Shown one piece after another: positions 10,191 to 20,521 of a stretch of 64,000 bases of DNA; the first letter of the stretch is position 1; each line of letters opens with the position of its first letter. Below the pieces are notes generated by a model that saw only the letters and a list, made by a program, of their open reading frames with translations, was not told the origin of the DNA and did no database searches. Source of the stretch: Agelas oroides (lineage: Eukaryota > Porifera > Demospongiae > Agelasida > Agelasidae); the NCBI GenBank assembly GCA_949130485.1, contig OX422184.1:9154996-9218995 (forward strand), written 5' to 3'. The translations under genes and the position numbers were made by a program.

Positions 10191-12660
10191 ATGGAGAGAG
10201 TTGATGCAGCTAAGATTTGCTGTGGTAATCCTGACGACAAGTATGCAGTTTTGCATAACATACGCAAAGGTCATTTCATGGATTCTTCAGGTTCGCTCAT
10301 GTTTGATACACATGGGCAATAACATTGAATGTAATTTAGTTTATTTTGCTTATATACAGGAACCCAGGTTGTGGCATCAGTGGAGTCTGACACTCTTGGG
10401 TTCAGTACTATTCGACATGGTGATGCGTGCTCATTCTAGATGAAAATGCAAGCATTCGCTGTGAGAAATGTAAAACACACCAAAAGTTGCTGAATAGCAT
10501 GCTAAACCGGTACCAGAGAGGATCCCCAAGTGACAGGGTGAAACCAAGCAGCCACACCAACTTCCGTCAGCTGTCAACCCCTGAAAAGATTGACCGTCTC
10601 CACAATTTGCACCGAGCAAATCGTCAGCTAAAGCAGCGACTTGAGCGAGTTAATCAGCGTATCAAACAGGTCATTGAACGAGATGGGATTGAACTTGATG
10701 AGGTGACTGGAAGAAAGTCGCGAGAAAGCCACAAACACGTTCACTGATGGTTCATTCCAGAAGCTGTTTTGGGAACAACAGCAACTAGCCTCCTCTGTCA
10801 AGGATTCTCGATCAATGAGATGGCATCCACTTATCATCAAGTGGTGCATCTATTTGCGGCACCTCTCCAGTGGAGCATATGAAGCACTGCGTTCATCAGG
10901 CTGTGTCAAGCTTCCATCACAGCGTACTCTCCGTGATTATACGCACTACGTTCGTGCGCTTCCTGGATTCTCCGATGATGTCGACAAACAGTTGATCGAA
11001 GCCGCAAAACTTCAAATATGTGAAGAATTTCAGAAGTATGCGGTCTTAGTGATGGATGAGATGCACATTAAAGAAGACCTAGTCTACGATAAACACAGTG
11101 GGGAGCTTGTTGGCTTTGTCAATCTTGGTGAAACGAACAATCACCTCATTCAGTTTGAACACCAGGTCGAGGGCAACACAGGCGAGTACGAACCCTTAGC
11201 CAATTCCATGGTTGTCATCATGGTTAGGGGACTGTTCACGCACCTTCAGTTTCCCTACGCACAGTTTCCCTGTGCTTCCATTACAGGGGACCTTCTATTC
11301 GATCCCCTTTGGGAGGCTGTCTCGAGGCTTGAGATCTGCGGGTTGAAAGTGATGGCCCTGACCTGTGATGGGGCTTCAATGAACCGTCGCCTCTTCAAGT
11401 TGCACCAAACAGGAACACAGCTGGTGTACAAGGTTGTCAACCCAGTTGCCACTGAGCGATACGTATACTTCTTCTCCGACACACCACACCTGCTTAAAAC
11501 GGTGCGAAATGCCTGGCAGAGTAGGAAGCGGCACTTGTGGGTAAGTACTTAGCATACGTATACATACACACACATTCATACATATATACATACAGTGTCA
11601 TACGCACAAATTGATTTTAAACCTGTGCCTTTTACAGTGCAATGGTAAGGAGATAAAATGGGAGCATTTGGCAGCGCTGTATGAGCGTGATAGTGGTGCA
11701 GTGAGGGAGGCCCCTGGACTTTCACTGGTCCCCAAACTCAAGTGGGAGCACATTCATCTCACGTCCTTCTCGAAAATGAGAGTCGACCTTGCTGCACAGG
11801 TGAGTGAGTAAAATTCCTGTAAATGAGGATTGCAAGTGACTTCACAACCTGAATATCTGTAGGTCCTCAGTGAGTCAGTGGCAACAGCAATGAAGTTGAC
11901 AGGAGGATCTGAGGTTACTGAGACGGTGAGGTTTGTCACGATGTTTGACAGGTTCTTCGACTGCCTCAATGTGAACACACTTGTTAGCTTCAAAAGAGGT
12001 TGGTATTATTAGATGTATTAGTGTCAACACACCTGTTATCTGCAACCCCAAGTATGTTTCTGGACTCAGAAACATCATCTTCTTCTCCAATTTTGAAAAT
12101 CCTGGTCGTTCCTTGACGCTCTGCTCCCACTCATTCAGATAGCCAAGAAAGGTCTCCTTCAACCACTGAAATCATTATAATGAGCAAAGATTAGTGATTT
12201 TAATTCAAGTGGTAGAGCCTTAGAATTAGATACCTTCAACCGGAAGTCATTTGCAGACTTGTAGGGCTGCTTAAACACCTTTCTTTTGTGATAGCCCGTC
12301 ATGAAGTTGTAGGGGTGTGTTTACATTAATATAACCGCCACCTTCGTTGTCTACCATTCTACAGTGAACTCATTTGTGGAACTTGTGAAGTTTCTCTTCA
12401 CTATACCTGGCATGAAGGCATTCCTCAGTGAGAAGCTGTCCCAAGACCCTCTGGAGAAGTTTTTTGGTTGCCAGAGACAGAGGGGGAGGGTTAATGAAAA
12501 CCCTACTGCCACACAGTTTTATAAGAACACACAGGCTTTGAGGGTTGTAAATTCTTTTTGTATGCCGTCTGTGAGAGGAAATTGCCGAGGCAACAGAACA
12601 CATATAGATTTTGAGGCTGAGAACCAGCCTTTACCGAAGCGACACCGTGCCAAGAAGTAG
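10191..12660 (+). pseudogene. P-element-type (THAP9-like) transposase
   Basis: The family is recognised from several landmarks: CCGNPDDKYAVLHNIRKG (about 10210-10290), VMDEMHIKEDLVYDKHSGEL with the first catalytic acid (about 11050), LTCDGASMNRRLF (about 11365), the GTP-binding-type insertion region, and DPLEKFFGCQRQRGRVNENP near the C-terminus (about 12450). Introns at 11541-11637 and 11800-11862 have good GT/AG ends. The frame shifts near 10430 and again near 10715. The segment 12034-12313, which holds YKSANDFRLK, WLKETFLGYLNEW and ETYLGLQIT, is on the opposite strand; turning it back restores a 50-54 bp intron before VNSFVELVKF. A THAP zinc finger should lie at the N-terminus, but I could not see one in 9200-10190. 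It would act in the nucleus on the element's own ends. Confidence 0.8.
12034..12313 (-). other. Inverted internal block of the P-type transposase gene (280 bp)
   Basis: Read on the minus strand this block encodes PYNFMTGYHKRKVFKQPYKS, an intron, then WLKETFLGYLNEW...ETYLGLQIT, which belongs between the plus-strand exons ending at 11998 and starting at 12364. It is bounded by AACACACC (12026-12033) and GGTGTGTT (12314-12321), an inverted pair that extends to 11 of 12 bases. Re-inverting rebuilds the donor CAG/GTGTGT opposite the existing acceptor. Confidence 0.85.
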
Positions 12661-12739
12661 TAATTATAATATAGTTTTTTGTTTTGCATTTCCTTGATAA
12701 ATCTTATTCACAAGTTATATCATACATTTAAGTTGAAGA

Positions 12740-13738
12740 ATCTGCAGTGTTACTACTACTACTGAACAAACCACTGCGTAAAGCCTTAGACTTTTGCAGG
12801 GTTTTCTTGTTCGCCTGCTTGTACTGTTCTATCCAGCCACTTACAAAGGAGAAACCACGTATTGTCACCCATAGTTCAAAGAGGTGGTAAGAGAACATTT
12901 GAGGAAGAGCAACATGCAGAGTCTTTCGCTTTCAGGTGGCAAGCATCTTCTAATCAGTAAGATCACATCAGATGAAGATGTCCGCTTCAACTGGTGCATA
13001 GCAGCTGCAGACTTTGGAGAAGCAGAGGAAAAGATCCTACTAGAAAAGATCATCCATGGACTGAAAGACCATAAATGTCGTGTCGCTAACATGCCACAAT
13101 CCTCCCCTATCAATGGAGTTTAACCAGGTCTCTGAACTTCCTTCTTCATCATCATTATCATCCAGAAGGTCCATGATGCTTAAAATCAGCTCCTCTTTTA
13201 ATGGATGAGATGATCTTTCTAACTTCTTCCGCAGGTTCCGGCAGACATACCCAGCGGCATAGCGAAGAGCGTTTTCCTCTTCACCCAAGAGAGGAGGAAG
13301 GTCTTCATTGGAACTAATTCCCTTTTCAAGAGGGAATCGCTGACGAATCATTTCTCTGAACATCAACATTGTCAGATGCTGGGTGAGGATCAGGGTTGCT
13401 GGCTCACCCACTGCTGATGTGGTGAAGGATGACCACCGAGATAGAAAACTAGATGAAGTGCGAATTTTGTGGTAGTTAGCCCACATTTTCTCTCTCTGTC
13501 GGTGTGGTCGCTTCATTCTGGAATCAAATGCTGTGTCCAGATGGGCAATAGTTTCCACTGCAAAGGGCTCCAGCATTGCCTTGTTTTCATCTTTAGAGGC
13601 CCACTCCAGTAGCTTTACTGCTGAGATTCTGGCAGTGGAAGCGTTAGCAGAAGGCAGTTTAAACCTCCCATCCTCCAGCACATCGTTCAATGCCTTCATT
13701 AGACTGTCAGCTGCACCTTCAGGCAAAAAGTTTGACAT
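12740..13738 (-). pseudogene. P-element-associated ORF2, copy 1 (unrecognised family)
   Basis: The minus-strand frame contains MWANYHKIRTSSSFLSRW, MFREMIRQRFPL, ALRYAAGYVCRNLRKKLE and WLNSIDRGGLWHVSDTTFMV. The same landmarks occur in order in the plus-strand copy at 14.4-15.3 kb, so this is a real, conserved protein of roughly 330-350 residues. The LRYaaGYVC motif recalls a motif near the C-terminus of several transposases (P, KDZ), but I do not see catalytic acids I could defend. The block 12873-13053 is reversed. With it turned back the frame runs through to FSFVSGWIEQYKQANKKTLQ and ends near 12740. It lies tail to tail with the transposase. The function is unknown; a DNA-binding or regulatory helper is only a guess. 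Confidence 0.65.
12873..13053 (+). other. Inverted internal block of ORF2 copy 1 (181 bp)
   Basis: On the plus strand this reads FKEVVREHLRKSNMQSLSLS...DVRFNWCIAAADFGEAEEK, homologous to ELEVRKHLKSS...DDVLFYWC in copy 2, while the rest of ORF2 is on the minus strand. Reversing it gives the junctions FQSM-EFKEV and KII-WVTIRGFSF, both in frame. The edges carry CCAT on the left and CCATGG on the right. Confidence 0.85.
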
Positions 13739-14426
13739 CTGTCAACATATATAAAGCATATAATGCACACATATAGTCACTTATCAGTTGACTGTAGAGG
13801 CCGAAAACGTGACATGTCAATTCGAAGCGAACGCCTGCCTCTCACCAATAGACCAGTAGACTTGCTCAACACGTGCTAGCGACAGCGGGCAACAATTGGA
13901 ATACAGAAGTAGGTGTGGCTACACGAGGAACTTCCGGTATAACGCGGAGTGTAGGTGCAAATCGGTGAGAAAACACGCCGTTTCCAATCCTGGTCCGAAG
14001 GTTATATATTATCTATGTTTTGGCCACCTGCCTTTTGCATTGATCAAAGCATAGATAAAAGAGCGGGAAACGGGATTGGCAACGAGCAGTAATTCACACT
14101 ACCTTACACCTCCATCATCGTTTCGGCGGATGTACTTTCAAAGATAACCAGATGTGTTGTTAATTTACAATTATTGACTTCTTGTTTTGGGGCAATTAAA
14201 TGCCCGTTGCGATTCTCCCAACAGCGCCGCGTATTCCGAGTTGTAAGTGCATGGGAGCGATATTCGAGTTGGTGTGACAGCAAGCTAGTAAGCAATAGGA
14301 AATGCACAAGATGTCAAGTGCCTGCAGTCCACAGAGTCCACTTTGTAAGTTCAAAGTCACAGCAGTTACTGTAGAACACATATGTTGACATACATTGATG
14401 TCATTGTGCTTCCTTGTCCTTGTAGA

Positions 14427-15328
14427 AATCCTGCAAAAGGCAGTGGAATCGGTTCTTGCAGATGAAAGCTTCAAGCTCCCTTCACCAACGCCCTCTTGGC
14501 TGCTCAGAAAATAGCAGCATTATTTGGCACAAACCAACAGCTAATCTCAGAGTTCACTGAAAGGCTGGTCAGTACCCTGATGCCTACCTTTGAAAGCAAA
14601 GCATCGTCCTGTAAGGTGAGAAGGGAGAACATGTGGAGAAAATACCACAGCATTAGAACAACACCCGAGTACAAGGCTCTGTGGGAGCAGTTCTTACTAA
14701 AATCTATCAACTCAGTTGCATCACCCACATTCTACCAGTACGCCACAGATGTGGTCTTTCGGCAGTTGATTCAGGAACAATTCCCTCTCCCAAGAAGTGC
14801 AGAGCAAGGTGATCCCTCAGCTGTCATTAGCTACCAAGAGTCAAATGTGCTACGATATGTCTCAGGGTATGTGTGTCATGCTTTAACGGCAACAGTGAAG
14901 TCATCCAATCATCCTCAAAAAAAGGAGTTACTCCTTTGTCTGGGTGATTTAACCACAGATGAACAGGATGAGCAATTGTCCAATACAGAGGACTGGACAA
15001 AACTTATTGATCGTGGAGGACTAACGCATGTGAATGACAGCACATACATGCTGTTCCATTCAATGGAACTGGAAGTCCGCAAGCACCTGAAGTCCAGCGT
15101 AACAAGCACACAAAAGAAACAATTTGTGGATTCAGTGTGCCAAAACGATGATGTATTGTTTTATTGGTGTATGTTAGTAGTAGAGTCAGAATGCTTGTAG
15201 AGCTTTTTGTAAATTTAAGAGGCTTTGCTTTTACTTCAACATGGATGGAACAGTACAAGCAGACCATGAAGAAAGGATTACAACGTTCCAAAGCCTTGCG
15301 ACGAGAAGTCTGTGAAAAAAATGAGTAA
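14427..15328 (+). pseudogene. P-element-associated ORF2, copy 2
   Basis: This is homologous along its length to the minus-strand ORF2 of copy 1. The start of the recognisable frame is EILQKAVESVLADESFKLP after an acceptor at about 14426. A one-base shift near 14485 leads into AAQKIAALFGTN, then MWRKYHSIRTTPEYKALW, FRQLIQEQFPLP, VLRYVSGYVCHAL and IDRGGLTHVNDSTYMLFHSM. A 53-bp intron (15169-15221) separates FYWC from FAFTSTWMEQYKQTMKKGLQ, ending at a TAA at 15328. Unlike copy 1 it has no inverted block, so it serves as the reference for what copy 1 looked like. A possible first exon starts at about 14302. The function is unknown. Confidence 0.65.
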
Positions 15329-15599
15329 CTTTGTGTATACCTGTTTAATATTAGATATAGAAGACAGTACAAATTTCCTTATACACTTTATCTATTTATC
15401 AACAATGTTTATCAATGTTGTAACAATGATAAATAATACGAAATTAGAAGGTCTAAACTTTTCTCGAATATCTTCGTTTTGGAAGTTGTGTGTTGAGTGG
15501 GGGAGCACTGCAGTCCCGGAGTGGGTTTTCTAAGACTTAATGTGATTGGTCAGAAGGGATGATGTCATTATGATGTCATTAATAATCTAGATACAAGCA

Positions 15600-15850
15600 A
15601 CAAAAGTCACAGAAACACAAGAAACCATGAGAAACGCGAGAAACACAAGAAACACAAGAAACGCGAGAAACACGAGAAACGCGAGAAACACGAGAAACCC
15701 CAGAAACACGGTCACAGTAACTGGAGAGTGTTGCTGAGAAACACGAGAAACCCCAGAAAAACAGTCACAGTAACTGGAGAGTGTTGCTGAGAAACACGAG
15801 AAACCCCAGAAACATGGTAACAGGAGTGTTGCTGAGAAACACCGTCACAG
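15600..15850. repeat. GAAAC-type minisatellite, left subterminal array
   Basis: Irregular tandem units of 9-12 bases such as GAAACACGA and GAAACCCCA, plus a longer repeat with CAGTCACAGTAACTGGAGAG that occurs three times. It is the inverse counterpart of the larger array at 24.58-25.33 kb, supporting the terminal symmetry of the KDZ element. Confidence 0.7.
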
Positions 15851-16072
15851 CAACTGCCGAGTGGTGTTCAGAAATGCAAGAAGCATGAGAAGCCGCACAT
15901 AGTAACTGAGTAAGGCTAAGAACACATTTCTCAGCCTTACCCTGAGTGTGTATGGTCTTGCATTATGCAAGAACCACACATAGTGACTGGTGGGTAAGAA
16001 TCATCCAACAGGGTTAGTTAGGGAGGAGGGTGGGGCTGATGGAGGTTTTAGATTTAGGGTTTCAGAATAGGA

Positions 16073-16120
16073 CTAAGGTTAGGGTTAGGGTTATGGAATG
16101 GGGTTAGGGTTAGGGCTAGA
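16073..16120 (+). repeat. Short interstitial TTAGGG-like array
   Basis: Several near-perfect TTAGGG units in two clusters, GGTTAGGGTTAGGGTTA and GGGGTTAGGGTTAGGG, embedded in degenerate TTAGG-rich sequence to about 16170. This matches the metazoan telomere unit but is far too short and too internal to be a chromosome end here. Confidence 0.7.
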
Positions 16121-16579
16121 TTTAGTTATGGTTATGACTTATGACAATTTAGGTCTGAGGGTTATGGCTATGGTGGGATTTAGGACTCATGCAAGTTTAT
16201 GATTATAATGGCGTAAAGATGCTGTTGAGGCATTTGTGGTGCTCGAAATACCAAGTTTGAAAAATACAATGCTACAATCACGATGCATACTGATACATAA
16301 TTTTAACATTGTTACACTGCTCGTTTCTGACATCCTTTTGGCTGTCTATCAATATCATAATTATGCTATTGTGGTGACATGTAGTCTGGTAGTTGTTGAC
16401 ATGTAGTCTGGTAGTTGTTGACATGTATGCCGAGTATGACCAGGAGTTTTGCATAGTGAACATGCATACACAAAGCGGTGTAGACGGTCACGAACAACAG
16501 TCTCGCCTTGTTGGAGTTTAGCTTTCATCTGCTGTAGCTTTTTTGTTATGATGCTTTTGTTGTGCCAGTAGTCCATTAA

Positions 16580-17161
16580 CCGTTTAACAGCGATTGACGC
16601 CTATACGCGTCATCGAAATTCGGCCGCATGTTATCAGTTGGCGCAATCCGTTTTGAAGATAGGTTCTGCGCTAGCAGAAAGGGTGGGACAGGGGGAGGTG
16701 GGTGGGTGCACCGCTCTGGCTGACAGTGCATTGTGCAGACTAGTCCAACCTTCTTTCACCTGTATTTCCACTCCTGCCAGGAGTTAGCTCAAGAAACTTG
16801 ATCCACAGCTTCTTTCAGAAGTTCTTTGCAGGTTCATGACCCTGACCACACCCACTCATTACCGAGCGCTCAACAGTCAGGGCCCTCCGACTAGACAGCG
16901 CTCCTCCAGACTGAAAGCTGCCTAAAAAGCCAGAAATGGAGTCCATACAAGGTGAAAGCACCGTTTTCTACACTCGTTTGTACAAGAAAGCAGAAGAATG
17001 GGCCATCCAGTGCTGACCAGGCCCTTTCTATAGCCAGCTGCAACAGCCGCCATGCACCGTCAGCCAGAGCGGTGCACCCACCCAGTGCTGACCAGGCCCT
17101 TTCTATAGCCAGCTGCAACAGCCGCCAGACTATTAGGGAAATTAATTTAGTAGTTAAAGGG
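16580..17161. mobile_element. piggyBac-type MITE in the last KDZ exon (TTAA target)
   Basis: The 582-bp insert begins CCGTTTAAC and ends in the inverse GTTAAAGGG. It is flanked by TTAA (16576-16579) and CTAA (17162-17165), a TTAA duplication with one change. Removing it rejoins the minus-strand exon as FYNRL-MDYWHN in frame. Inside, a ~45-bp segment beginning CAGTGCTGACCAGGCCC is repeated at about 17009 and 17091, and GTGGGTGCACCGCTCTGGCT (about 16700) recurs in inverse near 17070-17093. It carries no transposase and must have been mobilised by a partner. Confidence 0.8.
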
Positions 17162-18807
17162 CTAACCGGTTATAAAAGAAGTAATGTTGCATGTTTTGCT
17201 GAGAACTGGACTGCAGTTGTACTGTCTTTATTTTAGAGTTTATCACCTCTGACAGCACTGATTGATACTGTGTCACTTCCGGGCAAAGTCGCATGTTATG
17301 GAACTTGCATGTGGGCTTCTTGTGTCCTGATGTTCGTGGGCCATCATGGAAGCGATCTCCAACAATGTATCTATCTGTTGTTTGGGTGAGAGGGTGCAAA
17401 ACCTGCCTACAGTAACTGTGATCTCGCAATGCAACATCAGATGGAGTTGGTAAGGAGTGGGGGCTTTTCAACTGTTGTACATGTATGATCTGTAAATGCA
17501 AACATATTTTATGCGTGAATAAGATTAGACCACTTATACTTTTGTACATGTAGCTCACCTTTGGTGGAGTACTTGCTGATGGTACCTCAAAACATCCTCG
17601 TCTGTCTCCCCACAGGGCACTTGCTAGTTGCGGCTCACGGACTTCCATGTGTGCAACCACATCACACGCCATGTCTACAGCATACACTGTAGGCCAGCAT
17701 CGTGAAGAAAGGAGGAGGTCAACATGATCTCTGGTGCTTTCCTTCCGCACAGTGTACTTTGTGGCAGATATAACCTGCATGTACAGCATGGTGGTGTAAA
17801 CTACTATAAATGTATGCTACATCTGAAGTAATGCAAATTACCTGGTGGTTACAGTTTTTGAAGACTTTCCCACCAGTGCAGGATGGAGCCGCTTCAAATA
17901 CGTGGCATTCACTCTTGCCCTGAAGCACGAATGAATGCAACTTCTCCAAAACAAGAAGCATCTGTGGCTGCAAAATTTAAAACATGTAGCATGGATTAAA
18001 ATTGAAAAGGGTTGATATTACATCGAGATAAAAATATTCAAGCACCTTTGTTGGATGTAATCCAACAGGGATGTCAACTGCTTCACATACTGCTCTCAGT
18101 TCAGGTGCGCTGGTACTGCCAACCTTGGCAGGGTTGTATCATCCTGTTCTTATAACTTCAGCAAGTTTTTTGGGACAACCAGTGGGAGTATCTTCTGAGT
18201 GGTGGTGGTGTTGGTTTCCTCCTACACAGAATTCAAGAAACGTTTAACTGTCTCAGCTACAAGTATCTTTTCTCACTCATTTTTCCCTTTTCCCTGGCTT
18301 CCCCTCAAAAGTTTTATTGTATACTGTACTGAGAAACATATTTTGCACTTTCAAACTAACCTATAATGTGTTTTGTAAGCCTTTTTAGGCTGCTTGATAA
18401 GTATTCCACATGGGGATGCATACCTTTCAAATGCTCCGTGTTTAACACCACTCTTCCTCTGCATGCAGGGGGGATCCATGGAGCAATTTTGTCGGCTTTA
18501 AGGTGGATGGGTGTAGCAGTATAGTACACTGCAGCCTCAATCATTTTGTCCTCAATTGCTTTCCACCACCCGTCCATATCAACTGCTCCAGTGCCATCAG
18601 CAGGCAAGGTTTCAGACCACACACACTGGAAATAACAGAACAGTACAGTACAAATCTATTATAAGTTAATTAGCCTATTTATAGTACCTGTCCTTTCCGT
18701 AGTGGTGTGCACTTTTTACAGTTACCATCTCCACTCTCAAAAACAGGGGCAACACCACAAATCCCACAGATGCTTTCGTTCCAGTCACGCTCTGTCATGG
18801 CCTTGAT

Positions 18808-18925
18808 GCAACTGTGTAATAATTGCATTCAACTGTGTAATATTGCATTCAACTGTGTAATAGCTGCATGTAACTGTCTAATAATTGCATGCAACTGTGT
18901 AATGATTGCATGCAACTGTATTACA
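18808..18925. repeat. 22-bp tandem repeat in a KDZ intron
   Basis: Five copies of a 22-base unit with core CAACTGTGTAATAATTGCAT fill most of the intron between the third and fourth exons (18802-18965). The first copy abuts the acceptor of the downstream exon. Confidence 0.8.
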
Positions 18926-20331
18926 AAACACAAACACATGCACAATAAAAAAAAAATTATGTTACCTTCTCTCCATGTACTGTAACTGTATCTTGCCATA
19001 CAGTCTTGGTTGGTACATTTCCTGATTTTTGCTGTCACTGGAAATAGTTGCACCTTTGTCAGCAGGTAGGATTTTCTGCTTGAGCCTGTTGGATGGATGG
19101 GAGAAGAAAGCTCTTGGTTGCAGAGTACACAGTGGGTGGTGGTGGGATAAAACAAATCAGGCCAGTGGGTAGTGCCACCTGGTGTGCCAATAACTGCCTG
19201 AGCATTGCATGTAGCAATGTGCTGTAGTATATTCGAAATGCTTTCTGGATCTTCAGGGATGCTCTCAGAAACACACAAAAATGCGCTTATGGTGTTCTTC
19301 ACGGCCGCTTCTCGGGTCAACGTTGGCACTAAAACAAAAGAATTAAAATTAATATTAAAATCAGGTGAAAATTGACAGAAACAAATCAATACCTTTCAAT
19401 CTGTCACAATGTACTGTGGGTGATTTCTCCAAGGGTGTGAGCACGTCTCCAGTAGCTAAACATCAGTATGATTATATGTTAATATTATAAAACTGTGTTA
19501 TACAGTACGTGCACCCTCACCTTCACTGTTTATGCCTGAAAGGTAAAAGGAGAACTCATCTCTGAGACTTGTGTTGCTTGCAAAGGCCCACAGGCATACA
19601 TAGAAATGCAGACACCGGCGAGAGAGCTTTGGCGTAGTAGCAGGACCAGGGAGCAGGGAAGAAAACCTCCGAAAGGTGTGACAAGGGCAATAAAAGAAGG
19701 GGCGGGGCTCACAACCGCTTTTGGGGAGGGGCTGCTGCGCTCGGAATCGAACGTGCAGGAGTCCTAGCAGATGTTCCTGAGTGCATTCCCTATTTCGAAC
19801 CACAAAGGAATCACTGGAAACTCTCTGAACCAAAGCTGGGGCTTCTTCTTTCATCGCCTGTAGCTCCTGTCTGATAAAACGCGGAATAGGCAGGTTTGAT
19901 AGGGCATCAGTATTGAGTGAGAGCTGGTCAATGTCGTGCCACTGCAACTCCTCTTGCACGGTGGTTATGTGTTGGCAAGTACACTCCAACTTGGAGGTGC
20001 TAGCAGACCTTTCTCTAGCGTCCTGAGCAGTGTTGCATTCTTTGCAAAAGCATTTCCACTTGCCTTCGTTGCAAACCACAAGTGTCCGGTAGTCGGGGCC
20101 GTCTCTCCTCAATTTTGTAGAAAATATCTTTGTTCCTGCTGGAGTTTCCTGGGAGTCGTTGCGAAGAATAGACACATCTGCAGACAGTAGCTGCTTTGGA
20201 CGTTTCACTGCTTTACCGGGTAACTGGTTCTTGCATGCCTTGCAAGTCAACGCACGGTTGCCATTGCTACATCCACAGTGCACACACACCGAACAAACTC
20301 TTTTTCGCACAATAGAAGGAAGACGCCACAT

Positions 20332-20521
20332 ACTGTATACTTACTCTTGCCCACCTATAAAATAAACTTTACTGCTATTCGTAATGTCATGGCTACGCCG
20401 TAGTACGCAAAATATTAGCCAATAGTATTTCATTCTAACATCAGAGGCTCTGATTGGCTATGAGCAACATCTTCACAACCGTGGTTTCTTAGCTACAATT
20501 TGTGACAGTTGTTGCAAAGGT
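20332..20521. promoter_or_regulatory. Divergent promoter between KDZ transposase and ATPase genes
   Basis: Only 190 bases separate the two start codons, which point away from each other. The interval holds CCAAT-type boxes in both directions (TAGCCAATAG at about 20418 and GATTGGCT at about 20451) and an AT-rich CTATAAAATAAAC at about 20356. A shared bidirectional promoter is the natural reading. No binding factor can be named. Confidence 0.5.

Larger units (their letters stand above)
9061..14005 (+). mobile_element. P-like (THAP9-type) DNA transposon, copy 1
   Basis: The ends are inverted repeats of 28 bases with one mismatch: ATAACCTTCGGACC at 9061 continuing into GGATTGGAAACGG, mirrored at 13978-14005. 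A further inverted motif, ACACTCCGCGTTAT, lies about 55-65 bases inside each end. The element carries a P-type transposase on + (to 12660) and a second gene on - (12740-13738), so the two genes converge. Comparison with copy 2 suggests the true right end may run on through AGATAAT-like bases to about 14017, and the left end may be clipped by the adjoining foldback. I could not align an exact 8-bp target duplication. Both internal genes carry inverted blocks, so this copy is not functional as written. Confidence 0.75.
16361..20331 (-). pseudogene. KDZ / HMGXB3-like transposase with Cys clusters
   Basis: Minus-strand exons: 20331-19521 (MWRLPSIVRKRVCSVCVHCG, several Cys pairs), 19455-19393, 19328-18966 (HCVLCNQELSSP...CTNQDCMARYSYSTW, a CxC6-like knuckle), 18801-18688 (CGICGVAPVFESGDGNCKKC), 18625-18424, about 18222-18047, about 17970-17842, about 17790-17564 (VYAVDMACDVVAHMEVREPQ) and about 17505-17158 (VGDRFHDGPRTSGHKKPTCK), continuing after a MITE at 16576-16361. 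The paired motifs YavDmaC...REP and GDRFH are the KDZ catalytic landmarks known from fungal and animal elements. The last part ends in a CCHC knuckle, CSLCKTPGHTRHTC. One in-frame stop interrupts the exon near 18145. The product would cut and join the 10-kb element's ends in the nucleus. HMGXB3-like host genes derive from the same family. Confidence 0.7.

Noticed and set aside
9061-14005. An exact 8-bp target duplication for P-like copy 1
   Set aside because: GTGACTTT on the left and ATATTATC on the right do not match. Shifting the ends by a few bases gave only partial TTATA similarity.
16073-16120. A chromosome end
   Set aside because: Only a handful of TTAGGG units, internal to a transposon with a target duplication on both sides.
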